A DNA stretch of 64,000 nucleotides from Mucilaginibacter roseus (GTDB lineage Bacteria; Bacteroidota; Bacteroidia; Sphingobacteriales; Sphingobacteriaceae): contig NZ_JAJPWV010000001.1 in assembly GCF_021215455.1 (NCBI RefSeq), positions 930,001 to 994,000 of the forward strand, given 5' to 3'. Positions 18,277 to 26,408 of this stretch are shown in pieces (the first letter of the stretch is position 1; each line of letters begins with the position of its first letter). The translations under genes and the position numbers were made by a program. The notes beneath the pieces are model-generated. The model was not told the origin of the DNA. It worked only from the letters and a program-made list of their open reading frames with translations, and searched no databases.

Positions 18277-20865
18277 TTATTCGTTATCAGTTTCCGGTGC
18301 TTCCTTATCGGCGCCGGCTTCCGGTTCAGTATTTTCGGTATTAGCGTCAGCGTTTGTGCCTTCTGCTGTAACTTCGAGTTCAGTTGTTTCCTCTTCCGGA
18401 TCATGCTCAACTTTAGCAACCGAGGCAATTTCGTCGTTTCCTTTCAGGGTAATTAACCTCACCCCTTGCGTTGCACGGCCCATAACCCTTAATTCATTTA
18501 TGGCAATACGTATTACAACACCTGAGCGATTGATGATCATCAGGTCCTCAGCATCAGTAACACCTTTTATGGCTACAAGGTTTCCGGTTTTTTCGGTAAT
18601 ATTTAGTGTTTTTACACCTTTACCACCACGGTTTGTAACGCGGTAATCATCAATATCGGTACGTTTACCGTAACCCTTTTCTGATACAACCAATACCGTG
18701 GTTTCCGGGTTATCAATACTGATCATGCCGATAACCTCGTCATTATCATTATCAAGCGATATACCGCGAACACCTGTTGCCGTACGGCCCATCGGCCTAA
18801 CAGTCGACTCGTTAAAGCGGATAGCACGACCTGATTTAAGCGCCATAACTATTTCGCTGCTGCCGCTGGTAAGGTTTGCCTCAAGCAAGGTATCTCCCTC
18901 GTTAACATTAATGGCGTTGATACCATTAGCACGCGGACGAGAATATGCCTCTAATGAGGTTTTTTTGATGGTACCTTTACGGGTACACATGATGATATAA
19001 TTATTCTCAAGGTACTCCTGATCCTTAAGGCTGGTAAGTTTAATATAAGCCTTGATCTTCTCTTCCTTAGGAATATTGATGATATTTTGAAGCGCACGGC
19101 CCTTTGAAGTTCGTGTACCTTCAGGTATCTCAAATACACGTAACCAGAAACAACGCCCGGCTTCGGTAAAGAACAGCATGTAGTTGTGGTTTGATGCCAC
19201 CAGCAGATGTTCGATAAAATCCTGATCGCGGCTGTTGCTGCCTATTGAGCCTTTACCACCCCGGCCCTGCGTACGGTACTCGGTAAGCGGTGTGCGCTTA
19301 ATATAACCTTCATGCGATATCGTGATTACAACATCATCGTCAGAAATAAAATCTTCGGTTTGCATCTCGGCCGATGAATGTACCATTTCGGTTTTACGCT
19401 CATCACCAAATTTATCCTTAACTTCAAGTAACTCATCTTTGATGATCTGCATACGCAGGCCTTCATCGGCAAGTACTGATTTCAAGTAGTTGATCTGCTC
19501 CATCAATGCAGCATATTCATCTTTTATCTTATCACGCTCCAGTCCGGTTAAACGGCGCAGGGTCATGTCTAATATCGCGCGGGCCTGGATGTCGCTCAAT
19601 CCGAATTTTTCAATCAAACCTTCGCGAGCCTCATCAGGGGTAGACGATGCACGGATCAGGCGGATAACTTCATCCAAGTGATCAAGCGCGATTAGTAAGC
19701 CCTCTAATATGTGCGCGCGCTTCTCAGCTTCGGCCAGCTCATACTTAGTACGGCGGATTACTACCTCATGACGGTGCTCAACAAAATGATGGATCATATC
19801 CTTCAGGTTGAGCAGCATTGGCCTGCCTTGTACGAGTGCGATATTGTTTACGCTGAATGAGGTTTGCAGTGAAGTGTATTTGTACAGGTTGTTTAACACG
19901 ATAGCAGCGTTGGCATCACGTTTTACCTCGTATACAACACGTATACCTTCGCGGTTTGATTCATCGCGAATGGCCGAAATGCCTTCGAGTTTTTTCTCGT
20001 TAACCAACTCGGCGGTACGCTCAATCATTACCGCTTTGTTCACCTGGTATGGTATCTCGCTAACTATAATGCGTTCGCGATCATTATTGTAGGTTTCTAT
20101 TTCGGCGCGTGCGCGGATAACGATACGGCCACGGCCAGTTTCAAATGCTTGTTTAGCACCTTCGTAACCGTAAATAATACCACCTGTCGGGAAATCCGGG
20201 CCTTTGATATACTGCATCAGTTCCGGAACCTCTATCTGGCGATTGTCTATCAGCGCTACGGTAGCGTTTACTATCTCGGTAAGATTGTGCGGCGGCATGT
20301 TGGTTGCCATACCTACGGCAATACCTGATGCACCGTTGACCAGCAGGTTAGGTATTTTTGATGGAAGAACGGTTGGCTCCTCCAGCGAATCGTCAAAGTT
20401 TAACTGATAATCAATAGTATCCTTATTGATGTCGGCCAGCATTTCTTCGGCAATTTTTTGCAGCCTTGCCTCTGTATAACGCATAGCCGCCGGTTGATCT
20501 CCATCTATTGAGCCGTAGTTACCCTGGCCTTCAACAAACGGGTAGCGAAGGCTCCAATCCTGCGCCATACGTACCATGGCATCATAAACTGATGTATCGC
20601 CGTGCGGGTGATACTTACCTAATACCTCACCAACAATACGTGCCGATTTTTTATAAGGCTTATTGCTGGCCAAACCCAGATCGAGCATACCATAAAGCAC
20701 GCGCCTGTGTACCGGCTTTAAACCGTCGCGCACGTCAGGCAAGGCCCTTGATACGATAACCGACATTGAATAGTCAATGTAGGCAGATCGCATCTGTTCA
20801 TCAATATTAATCGAAATTATACGGTCTTCGTTTTGTGGATTGTCGTTTCCTGTTTCGTCAGCCAT
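18277..20865 (-). CDS. gyrA: DNA gyrase subunit A
   Basis: An 862-residue type IIA topoisomerase breakage-reunion subunit that introduces negative supercoils together with GyrB. The catalytic tyrosine is Tyr130 in [10 protein letters not shown]. The quinolone region reads [15 protein letters not shown], with Thr91 and Asp95 at the positions of E. coli Ser83 and Asp87. The C-terminal beta-pinwheel carries the GyrA box QGRGGKGS. The acidic tail (about 820-862) is rich in Glu and Thr. The start gives the standard [12 protein letters not shown] lead. It begins the gyrA-TPR-TPR operon. Confidence 0.98.
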   Translation of the reverse strand: MADETGNDNPQNEDRIISINIDEQMRSAYIDYSMSVIVSRALPDVRDGLKPVHRRVLYGMLDLGLASNKPYKKSARIVGEVLGKYHPHGDTSVYDAMVRMAQDWSLRYPFVEGQGNYGSIDGDQPAAMRYTEARLQKIAEEMLADINKDTIDYQLNFDDSLEEPTVLPSKIPNLLVNGASGIAVGMATNMPPHNLTEIVNATVALIDNRQIEVPELMQYIKGPDFPTGGIIYGYEGAKQAFETGRGRIVIRARAEIETYNNDRERIIVSEIPYQVNKAVMIERTAELVNEKKLEGISAIRDESNREGIRVVYEVKRDANAAIVLNNLYKYTSLQTSFSVNNIALVQGRPMLLNLKDMIHHFVEHRHEVVIRRTKYELAEAEKRAHILEGLLIALDHLDEVIRLIRASSTPDEAREGLIEKFGLSDIQARAILDMTLRRLTGLERDKIKDEYAALMEQINYLKSVLADEGLRMQIIKDELLEVKDKFGDERKTEMVHSSAEMQTEDFISDDDVVITISHEGYIKRTPLTEYRTQGRGGKGSIGSNSRDQDFIEHLLVASNHNYMLFFTEAGRCFWLRVFEIPEGTRTSKGRALQNIINIPKEEKIKAYIKLTSLKDQEYLENNYIIMCTRKGTIKKTSLEAYSRPRANGINAINVNEGDTLLEANLTSGSSEIVMALKSGRAIRFNESTVRPMGRTATGVRGISLDNDNDEVIGMISIDNPETTVLVVSEKGYGKRTDIDDYRVTNRGGKGVKTLNITEKTGNLVAIKGVTDAEDLMIINRSGVVIRIAINELRVMGRATQGVRLITLKGNDEIASVAKVEHDPEEETTELEVTAEGTNADANTENTEPEAGADKEAPETDNE

Positions 20866-21011
20866 TTTATATTATATGTAGAACTCTTCTCAAAATACGC
20901 GCGTAATTGATTTTACGGCGACCTGCGAAGTTAAGAATTAATATGATTTTTGGCACAGATGTTAGTAAAAACCACATTGTTTACAACCTGCTGTAAAGCA
21001 TCGGTTTAAGG

Positions 21012-21407
21012 CTACTTTATCTTTTTCCAATATTCCTCAACCGTTGCGCCATCGGGCAATGTGCCTTTAAATTTGAGCGTATCGTTGCTGATTGTGTAAG
21101 TATAGACTATGGTTTTGTTAAGCGTTTGCGATGGTTGGCTGCAGTAAGTTTGCGTTTCAAAACACGTATCGGCTTTTAACTCGTAATTACCTGTTTCATA
21201 TTTAACCGCCTTTTGACCAGGTTCTAGTACGAACGCTTCAAAATCCTTCTTTTTATATTTACGCTGCAGCGTATACTCTGTTGGCGCGGCTGATAGTTTA
21301 CCGTTGAACATGCCGCCGCAATATTGCCACATACCCTTTAATGATGCATCGTTAAACGAACTGCATAAAACTATAACCGATAAACATATTACAAGCCTTT
21401 TAATCAT
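21012..21407 (-). CDS. Small exported protein, lipocalin-like, coupled to hemF
   Basis: A 131-residue protein starting MIKRLVICLSVIVLCSSFND, a signal peptide, then a beta-rich body including LKGMWQYCGG and KGTLPDGATVEEYWKKIK. The pattern (conserved GxW near the N-terminus, strands, C-terminal W) resembles small lipocalin-like proteins of Bacteroidota; this is tentative. Start 21407 is chosen over an in-frame TTG at 21416 because the ATG overlaps the hemF TGA in an ATGA, implying coupled translation. It contains four cysteines after the signal. Confidence 0.65.
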   Translation of the reverse strand: MIKRLVICLSVIVLCSSFNDASLKGMWQYCGGMFNGKLSAAPTEYTLQRKYKKKDFEAFVLEPGQKAVKYETGNYELKADTCFETQTYCSQPSQTLNKTIVYTYTISNDTLKFKGTLPDGATVEEYWKKIK

Positions 21408-22318
21408 TCTGCCCAATTTATGCCCTTTTTTAATAACGATAATGTGCGCTCTTCATTACTGCCCGCAGCTGGTGTGTGGTTATAAACCCACTTGGCAGTT
21501 GGTGGTAAACTCATCAGTATCGATTCAATACGTCCGTTGGTTTCCAGTCCAAAACGGGTACCTGCATCGTAAACTAAATTAAATTCGGCGTAGCGGCTAC
21601 GGCGTAAATATTGCCAATGCTGGTGTTCGTCGGTAAATGGTGTGTTGCGGTTGCGTTCAACTAACTCGGTATAAATTGGAATAAACGAACGGCCGAGATT
21701 TTTCGAGAATTCAAATATGTCATCCCAGGTAACTTCGTCATTTGCGGTAAGCCTGTCGTAAAATATGCCGCCTATTCCGCGTGTTTCATTTCGATGTTTG
21801 ATAAAAAAATAATCATCAGCCCATTGTTTAAAGCGATGATAATATTCAGGATGGCATGAGTCACAAACGGATTTCAGATAAGCGTGAAAGTATTGCGCAT
21901 CGGAATCAATAACATAATGCGGCGTTAGATCTATCCCACCGCCAAACCAACGTAGAGGCTGCTTTTCAGGGTCATCAGTCGGCATTTCAAAATACCTGAT
22001 GTTCATGTGAATGATAGGTACCCAAGGTTGGTTAGGATGTATAACGATAGATACGCCGGTGGCAAAAAACTCGTCATTCTCTACCTTCAGCGCTTTTTTC
22101 ATGGTATCAGGAAGTTGCCCGTATACGGCAGAAAAATTGACGCCCCCTTTTTCAAATATGTTTCCGTTTTGGATGACGCGTGTAATGCCACCTCCGCCAC
22201 CATCACGTTGCCATTGCTCCTCCTCAAACCGGCTTGTACCATCCACCGCCTCAAGCGCGAGGCATATTTCGTTTTGTATTATCCGGTAGTCTGCCGCTAT
22301 TTGTTCTTTGCTTATCAT
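21404..22318 (-). CDS. hemF: Oxygen-dependent coproporphyrinogen III oxidase
   Basis: A 304-residue enzyme converting coproporphyrinogen III to protoporphyrinogen IX in aerobic haem synthesis. Family marks are WFGGGIDLTPHYV, a FFIKHRNETRGIGGIFYD segment, and RYAEFNLVYDAGTRFGLETN. I use ATG 22318 (MISKEQIAADYR). An in-frame TTG at 22327 lies inside a TAnnTTTG promoter box (22325-22332), so it cannot be the start. The TSS would then fall near the ATG, suggesting a leaderless mRNA. The next gene overlaps by 4 nt. Confidence 0.96.
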   Translation of the reverse strand: MISKEQIAADYRIIQNEICLALEAVDGTSRFEEEQWQRDGGGGGITRVIQNGNIFEKGGVNFSAVYGQLPDTMKKALKVENDEFFATGVSIVIHPNQPWVPIIHMNIRYFEMPTDDPEKQPLRWFGGGIDLTPHYVIDSDAQYFHAYLKSVCDSCHPEYYHRFKQWADDYFFIKHRNETRGIGGIFYDRLTANDEVTWDDIFEFSKNLGRSFIPIYTELVERNRNTPFTDEHQHWQYLRRSRYAEFNLVYDAGTRFGLETNGRIESILMSLPPTAKWVYNHTPAAGSNEERTLSLLKKGINWAE

Positions 22319-22324
22319 TAAGCG

Positions 22325-22332
22325 CAAAAGTA
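22325..22332 (-). promoter_or_regulatory. Bacteroidota -7 box for hemF
   Basis: On the minus strand this reads TACTTTTG, matching the TAnnTTTG consensus, and ends 6 nt before the hemF ATG at 22318. A start point just downstream would leave essentially no 5' leader. Confidence 0.5.
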
Positions 22333-22374
22333 ACTAATTTGTTAAATGAATGCACATTTGAAGGATCAACACAA

Positions 22375-23604
22375 TCAGGTTTCCATGTAATCCAAATCCT
22401 TATTAAAGCTCTCCTTTAACCGGCTTAAAGCAAAAAGCGACAGGCCGATCAATATAAATAACATAATGTATCCGCTGGTAATACGGCCGTAATGCTTAAC
22501 CAAGGCGTCAAACGCAAAGTTGATCGGTATCAACGCACCGCGTACAAAGTTGGGTACAGTGGTAGCCACGGTTGAGCGGATATTGGTACCAAACTGCTCG
22601 GCAGCAATTGTATTAAATGTAGCCCAATAACCTATACAAAACCCAATGATGAAGCTAAGCCACATAAATTTATCAGGCGTAATGCCTTTAGCGCTTAGGT
22701 AAACAATAACACTGATGGTTGATGCTACCTGGAAGATCAGCATGGTAAGCTTCCGCGACCGGGTGATCTGTGACAAAATACCTGCAAAGATATCGCCTAT
22801 AGAAAGACCAATATACGTAAACATTACGCCGGTTGCAGCGCTTAGCGGCTCGGTAGCACCCAGCTCTTTGCCAAATTCCGGCGCCTGGGTTATCAATATG
22901 CCCACTACATACCATAAAGGCGCGCCAATTAATATGCAGCAGATGTATTTAAAGAACCGTTTACGATCATTAAACAGCATGAGCAGGTTGCCTTTAGATA
23001 CTGTGCTTTGCTCTGCCCGTTTATACATGCCCGACTCAAACGTGCCCATGCGTAACAGCAACAGTACAAAGCCGAGCCCGCCGCCCGTAAAATATGCCGT
23101 GCGCCAATCCTCCTTGCCCACCAGTGAAGCTACTACAGCGCCAAACAAACCGATTGCCGCAACTATAGTCGTTCCATATCCACGTTTTTCTTTACTAAGC
23201 GTTTCAGTAACCAGTGTAATACCAGCGCCAAGCTCTCCGGCCAAACCAATGCCGGCAATAAACCGGATGATAGCGTAAGTATTTACATCGTGTACAAAGC
23301 CGTTGGCGATATTGGCTAATGAATATAGCAGTATTGAGCCAAAAAGCACTTTAATACGACCGAACTTATCGCCGATTACCCCCCATATAAGCCCGCCGAG
23401 CAGTAAACCAAACATTTGCATATTAATGATAAATACGCCATCGGGCTGTATATCTGCATCTGAAACGCCAATATCCTTAAGGCTTTGCGTGCGTACAATT
23501 GAGAATATGATCAGGTCATACAAATCTACAAAGTAGCCCAGCGCGGCTACAAGTACCAGGAATACTACATTGCGCTTTTGCTTGCGCGAAAGATCATCGG
23601 TCAT
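22375..23604 (-). CDS. MFS transporter (metabolite:proton symporter type)
   Basis: A 409-residue major facilitator protein with 12 predicted helices. The loop 2-3 motif is present as GDKFGRIKVLFGS, and LAGELGAGITLVTE is typical of the metabolite:H+ symporter (MHS/sugar-acid) group. It acts in the inner membrane. The substrate cannot be assigned. It is separated from hemF by 56 nt and from the cold-shock gene by a terminator, so it may be monocistronic or share readthrough into hemF. Start MTDDLSRKQK is the natural one. Confidence 0.88.
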   Translation of the reverse strand: MTDDLSRKQKRNVVFLVLVAALGYFVDLYDLIIFSIVRTQSLKDIGVSDADIQPDGVFIINMQMFGLLLGGLIWGVIGDKFGRIKVLFGSILLYSLANIANGFVHDVNTYAIIRFIAGIGLAGELGAGITLVTETLSKEKRGYGTTIVAAIGLFGAVVASLVGKEDWRTAYFTGGGLGFVLLLLRMGTFESGMYKRAEQSTVSKGNLLMLFNDRKRFFKYICCILIGAPLWYVVGILITQAPEFGKELGATEPLSAATGVMFTYIGLSIGDIFAGILSQITRSRKLTMLIFQVASTISVIVYLSAKGITPDKFMWLSFIIGFCIGYWATFNTIAAEQFGTNIRSTVATTVPNFVRGALIPINFAFDALVKHYGRITSGYIMLFILIGLSLFALSRLKESFNKDLDYMET

Positions 23605-23654
23605 TATAAAAATTGAGTTGGTGTATTTGGCCGGTAAACTTAAAATTTTTTACA

Positions 23655-23685
23655 TAAAAAAACCTCTGTAAGCGCTACAGAGGTT
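23655..23685 (-). terminator. Rho-independent terminator of the cold-shock gene
   Basis: AACCTCTGTA (23661-23670) and TACAGAGGTT (23676-23685) form a perfect 10-bp stem with a 5-nt loop. On the minus strand it runs into a seven-T tract. It lies 21 nt after the csp stop. Confidence 0.85.
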
Positions 23686-23706
23686 TTAACTATAAACAGG
23701 GTGTAT

Positions 23707-23904
23707 TTATACTTTTTTTACATTGACAGCCTGAGGGCCTTTTTTGCCATCTTCTACTTCATACTCCACAGAATCGTTATCCTTGATCGCATTAACGCCG
23801 CCCTGAACATCCTTAAAATGCACAAAAAGATCTTTACCTTCTTCGGTTATAATAAAACCGTAGCCCTTTTGTGTATTAAACCATTTTACTTTTCCAGTTT
23901 TCAT
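23707..23904 (-). CDS. Cold-shock protein (CspA family)
   Basis: A 65-residue single CSD protein that binds single-stranded RNA and DNA and melts RNA secondary structure. The RNP1 motif is KGYGFI and RNP2 is DLFVHF. Length and start (MKTGKVKWFNTQ) are standard. Candidate TAnnTTTG promoter boxes sit about 90-110 nt upstream (23994-24001 and 24008-24015), leaving a long leader as expected for cold-shock mRNAs. It is followed by a strong terminator. Confidence 0.96.
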   Translation of the reverse strand: MKTGKVKWFNTQKGYGFIITEEGKDLFVHFKDVQGGVNAIKDNDSVEYEVEDGKKGPQAVNVKKV

Positions 23905-23993
23905 ATTAAATTTCGTATTAAGTTATAGCTGACAAGAATTATTACTAAAACCAAACTGAATATAAAACGGATTGATAATCAGAGCGGAATAGA

Positions 23994-24015
23994 CAAATCT
24001 ATCTCCTCAAATATA
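23994..24015 (-). promoter_or_regulatory. Candidate promoter boxes for the cold-shock gene
   Basis: On the minus strand TATATTTG (24015-24008) and TAGATTTG (24001-23994) both match TAnnTTTG. They would place transcription starts about 85-100 nt before the csp ATG. Which one is used cannot be decided from the sequence. Confidence 0.4.
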
Positions 24016-24028
24016 AAAAATTATTAAT

Positions 24029-24050
24029 CCAAATAAAATTATTTATTTGG
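24029..24050 (-). terminator. AT-rich hairpin overlapping the peroxiredoxin stop
   Basis: CCAAATAAA (24029-24037) and TTTATTTGG (24042-24050) form a perfect 9-bp stem with a 4-nt loop that includes the peroxiredoxin stop codon. It could end the peroxiredoxin transcript or stabilise its 3' end, but it has no clean T tract. Confidence 0.35.
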
Positions 24051-24674
24051 CTGCGGAGTTAGCCTTAAATATGGTTTCACCTCTGTATAACCTTTCGGGA
24101 ATTTGGCCGGTATGTCCTCTGTTTTGATTGCCGGCACAACCACTACGTCCTCTCCTTCTTTCCAGTCGGCAGGCGTGGCCACGCTGTAATTTGCTGTTAA
24201 TTGCAAAGAGTCTATCACACGTAATATTTCCTGGAAGTTTCTGCCGGTTGAAGCCGGATAAGTAATGATTAACTTAATAGTTTTATCAGGCGCTATAATA
24301 AACAGCGAACGCACAGTTGCAGTCAATGAGGCGTTTGGATGGATCATGTCATAAGCCTCGGCAATCTCCCGGTTCTCGTCGGCAATTATCGGGAAGTTTA
24401 CCTCAACATTTTGCGTTTCGTTAATATCGTTGATCCAGCCTTTGTGCGATTCAACGCCGTCAACACTTAGCGCAACTACTTTAACATTGCGCTTATCGAA
24501 CTCTTGTTTTAACGAGGCCGTGCGACCCAATTCAGTAGTACATACAGGTGTGTAGTCAGCCGGATGCGAAAAAAGCACACCCCAGCTATCGCCTAAATAC
24601 CCATAAAAATCTATTTCGCCTTCTGATGTCTGCGCTTTAAAATTCGGCGCTTTATCTCCTAATCGTAAACTCAT
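24039..24674 (-). CDS. 1-Cys peroxiredoxin (Prx6 type)
   Basis: A 211-residue thiol peroxidase reducing hydrogen peroxide and organic peroxides. The peroxidatic Cys45 lies in HPADYTPVCTTE (PxxxTxxC). The long C-terminal domain with the LRVIDSLQL and PADWKEGEDVVVVPA segments is typical of the Prx6 group, and no resolving Cys is visible. It is single-gene, flanked by the cold-shock and small heat-shock genes, which suggests a stress-related neighbourhood without proving co-regulation. Confidence 0.96.
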   Translation of the reverse strand: MSLRLGDKAPNFKAQTSEGEIDFYGYLGDSWGVLFSHPADYTPVCTTELGRTASLKQEFDKRNVKVVALSVDGVESHKGWINDINETQNVEVNFPIIADENREIAEAYDMIHPNASLTATVRSLFIIAPDKTIKLIITYPASTGRNFQEILRVIDSLQLTANYSVATPADWKEGEDVVVVPAIKTEDIPAKFPKGYTEVKPYLRLTPQPNK

Positions 24675-24788
24675 GGTATGTTATTTTTGGTTAACTATAG
24701 CTAAGGTATAGCGATTTATATTAAATATCTACAAAATTGATAGATTTTTTTCTGATGCCGTTACATAATGGCATTATCGTGACTGGCC

Positions 24789-24820
24789 CAAAAAAAGAAG
24801 GCCGCCTTTTTAGGCAGCCC
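24789..24820 (-). terminator. Rho-independent terminator of hsp20
   Basis: On the minus strand GGCTGCCT (24819-24812), a 4-nt loop and AGGCGGCC (24807-24800) form an 8-bp stem with one wobble, followed by TTCTTTTTTT. It lies 40 nt after the hsp20 stop. Confidence 0.8.
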
Positions 24821-24859
24821 TCTCATCAAACCAACTCTATTATGAAAAACAAAACTTAC

Positions 24860-25297
24860 TTATTTTATTACAATCTCTCTTGATTGTACTTTGGCTTCCT
24901 CTTTTTTAGCTACATTAAGTTTCAGAATGCCGTCGGCGTAGTCAGCTTCGATACGTGATTGATCTGCCGACTCAGGCAAGGTGAATGAGCGCACAAATGA
25001 GTTATAGCTGTACTCGCGTTTGCTGTATTTTTTACCTTCGTCAACGTTCTCTGTTTTTTTCTCGGCAGAGATACTCAGCACGTTCTTATCAAGATTGATC
25101 TTAAAATCTTCTTTCTTCAGGCCAGGTACTGCCAATTCAATGTGGAATTCATTTTCAGTTTCGGCGATATTTACCGCCGGAACACGTGAGGCCAAACGGT
25201 CGCCAACAAACGCGTCATTTAAGAATGAATCAAACACGTCGCTGAAAAATGGGCTTACTGAACGGTTTCTGTTGTTGCCAAATTTTACTAAAGTCAT
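24860..25297 (-). CDS. Small heat-shock protein, Hsp20/alpha-crystallin
   Basis: A 145-residue ATP-independent holdase. The alpha-crystallin domain spans about 40-135, with ELAVPGLKKEDFKINLDKNV and YADGILKLNVAKKEE. The N-terminal arm (SVSPFFSDVFDSFLND) is the oligomerisation region. Its leader holds a perfect AGGAGGA 7 nt before the ATG (25305-25311), rare in this phylum and suggesting strong translation. The upstream region also carries an inverted repeat (25390-25404). It is monocistronic with its own terminator. Confidence 0.96.
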   Translation of the reverse strand: MTLVKFGNNRNRSVSPFFSDVFDSFLNDAFVGDRLASRVPAVNIAETENEFHIELAVPGLKKEDFKINLDKNVLSISAEKKTENVDEGKKYSKREYSYNSFVRSFTLPESADQSRIEADYADGILKLNVAKKEEAKVQSREIVIK

Positions 25298-25304
25298 TTT
25301 TATA

Positions 25305-25311
25305 TCCTCCT
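25305..25311 (-). promoter_or_regulatory. Perfect Shine-Dalgarno site for hsp20
   Basis: The minus strand reads AGGAGGA with 7 nt to the ATG at 25297. Nearly all other genes in the window lack such a site. Confidence 0.75.
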
Positions 25312-25389
25312 AATGTTTTTATGTATTAAATGTTAACTTCGTCGCAATATGTTCAACTGTTATACCAATGCAGATTGAATTAATTTTGA

Positions 25390-25404
25390 GCGACAAAATG
25401 TCGC
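25390..25404. promoter_or_regulatory. Inverted repeat between divergent hsp20 and thioesterase genes
   Basis: GCGACA (25390-25395), a 3-nt spacer and TGTCGC (25399-25404) form a perfect dyad, 34 bp before the thioesterase ATG and 93 bp before the hsp20 ATG. It could be an operator or a small hairpin. It does not match the CIRCE sequence. Confidence 0.4.
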
Positions 25405-25437
25405 CATTTATGGATACTTGCTGACTTTTTGACAATA

Positions 25438-25884
25438 ATGGCTGAAAATTTATCATATTATCGCTTCAAAACCGATATACCCATTCGTTTCTCTGATCTC
25501 GATGCCTACGGCCATGTTAATAATGCTGTTTACCTTACCTACTTTGAAATAGCCCGTTCAAACTATTGGAGAGAGGCTATCAGTTGGGATCAAAAAAAAG
25601 CAGGTGTGATATTAGGCCGATCTGAGATAAATTATCTGAAGCCCTTAACTCTTGACGATAGGATATCGTGTTATGTACGCACAACACGTATAGGCAACAG
25701 TAGTTTTGATATGATGCACGTGTTGGTTAAACACACGCCACACGGCGAGGAGATATGCACTACGGGTAAAACCGTTTGTATCAGCTACGATTACGGGGCT
25801 AACAAGTCAACACCTATACCCATAACCGAACGGCAGCGCATGATAGAGTATGATGAACCGCCGCTTATATTAAATACTAATTGA
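25438..25884 (+). CDS. Acyl-CoA thioesterase (4HBT, hot-dog fold)
   Basis: A 148-residue hot-dog thioesterase. FSDLDAYGHVNNAVYLTYFE holds the catalytic Asp, in the YbgC/FcbC-like arrangement. It hydrolyses acyl-CoA or acyl-ACP; the chain preference is unknown. I start at ATG 25438 (MAENLSYYRF) and not at a TTG at 25429. The gene ends inside the convergent folB by 8 nt. Confidence 0.9.
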   Translation: MAENLSYYRFKTDIPIRFSDLDAYGHVNNAVYLTYFEIARSNYWREAISWDQKKAGVILGRSEINYLKPLTLDDRISCYVRTTRIGNSSFDMMHVLVKHTPHGEEICTTGKTVCISYDYGANKSTPIPITERQRMIEYDEPPLILNTN

Positions 25885-26248
25885 TACCCTCGCGTGCTTG
25901 ATAGCTGATATTTACAGCCGAATATCCCACTGATCCGCCTAAAGGTGGATTCAGCTTTTTTAAGCTAAAATTCAATTGGGTTATGTAAGGATAACTATCT
26001 TTTACGCGCTTTACTATCGCGTCGGCGGCTGTTTCAATTAATTTTCGTGGAGTAGCCATCTCCTCTTTACAGATGGCATATAACACCTGATAATCTACCG
26101 TTTGCGATAGTTCGTCATCTGCCGCATGGCTTGAAGGTTCGAAACCGACAGTTATATCAATCAGATAACGCCCCCCTATCAACTGTTCTTCATGATAAAA
26201 CCCATGGTAAGCATAAAACTCCGCGTTATTTAAGCAAACAGTTATCAT
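25877..26248 (-). CDS. folB: Dihydroneopterin aldolase
   Basis: A 123-residue folate enzyme that cleaves 7,8-dihydroneopterin to 6-hydroxymethyl-dihydropterin. Marks are FYAYHGFYHEEQLIGGRY, the SQTVDYQVLY stretch with its catalytic Tyr, and KLNPPLGGSV. ATG 26248 (MITVCLNNAEF) is preferred over 26293 because family members start just before the first strand. Its stop overlaps the convergent thioesterase gene by 8 nt. Confidence 0.93.
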   Translation of the reverse strand: MITVCLNNAEFYAYHGFYHEEQLIGGRYLIDITVGFEPSSHAADDELSQTVDYQVLYAICKEEMATPRKLIETAADAIVKRVKDSYPYITQLNFSLKKLNPPLGGSVGYSAVNISYQAREGIN

Positions 26249-26377
26249 ATGGCAAAAGTAGTCAATGTTTATCAACTCAACTAAGACAGACATAACAAGG
26301 CTCCAGGCAATAATTGTCGCTTATTAAATTATTAGTTAGTATTTTAATGTTTGCCTTAACGGTTGTCATAAATATAT

Positions 26378-26385
26378 TATATTTG
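26378..26385 (+). promoter_or_regulatory. Candidate -7 box for the TPR histidine kinase
   Basis: TATATTTG matches TAnnTTTG and lies 23 nt before the TTG start at 26409. A TTTG at 26350-26353 is a possible -33 element with a slightly long spacing. Confidence 0.4.
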
Positions 26386-26408
26386 TTACAACTATTGTTT
26401 GCATCCCC

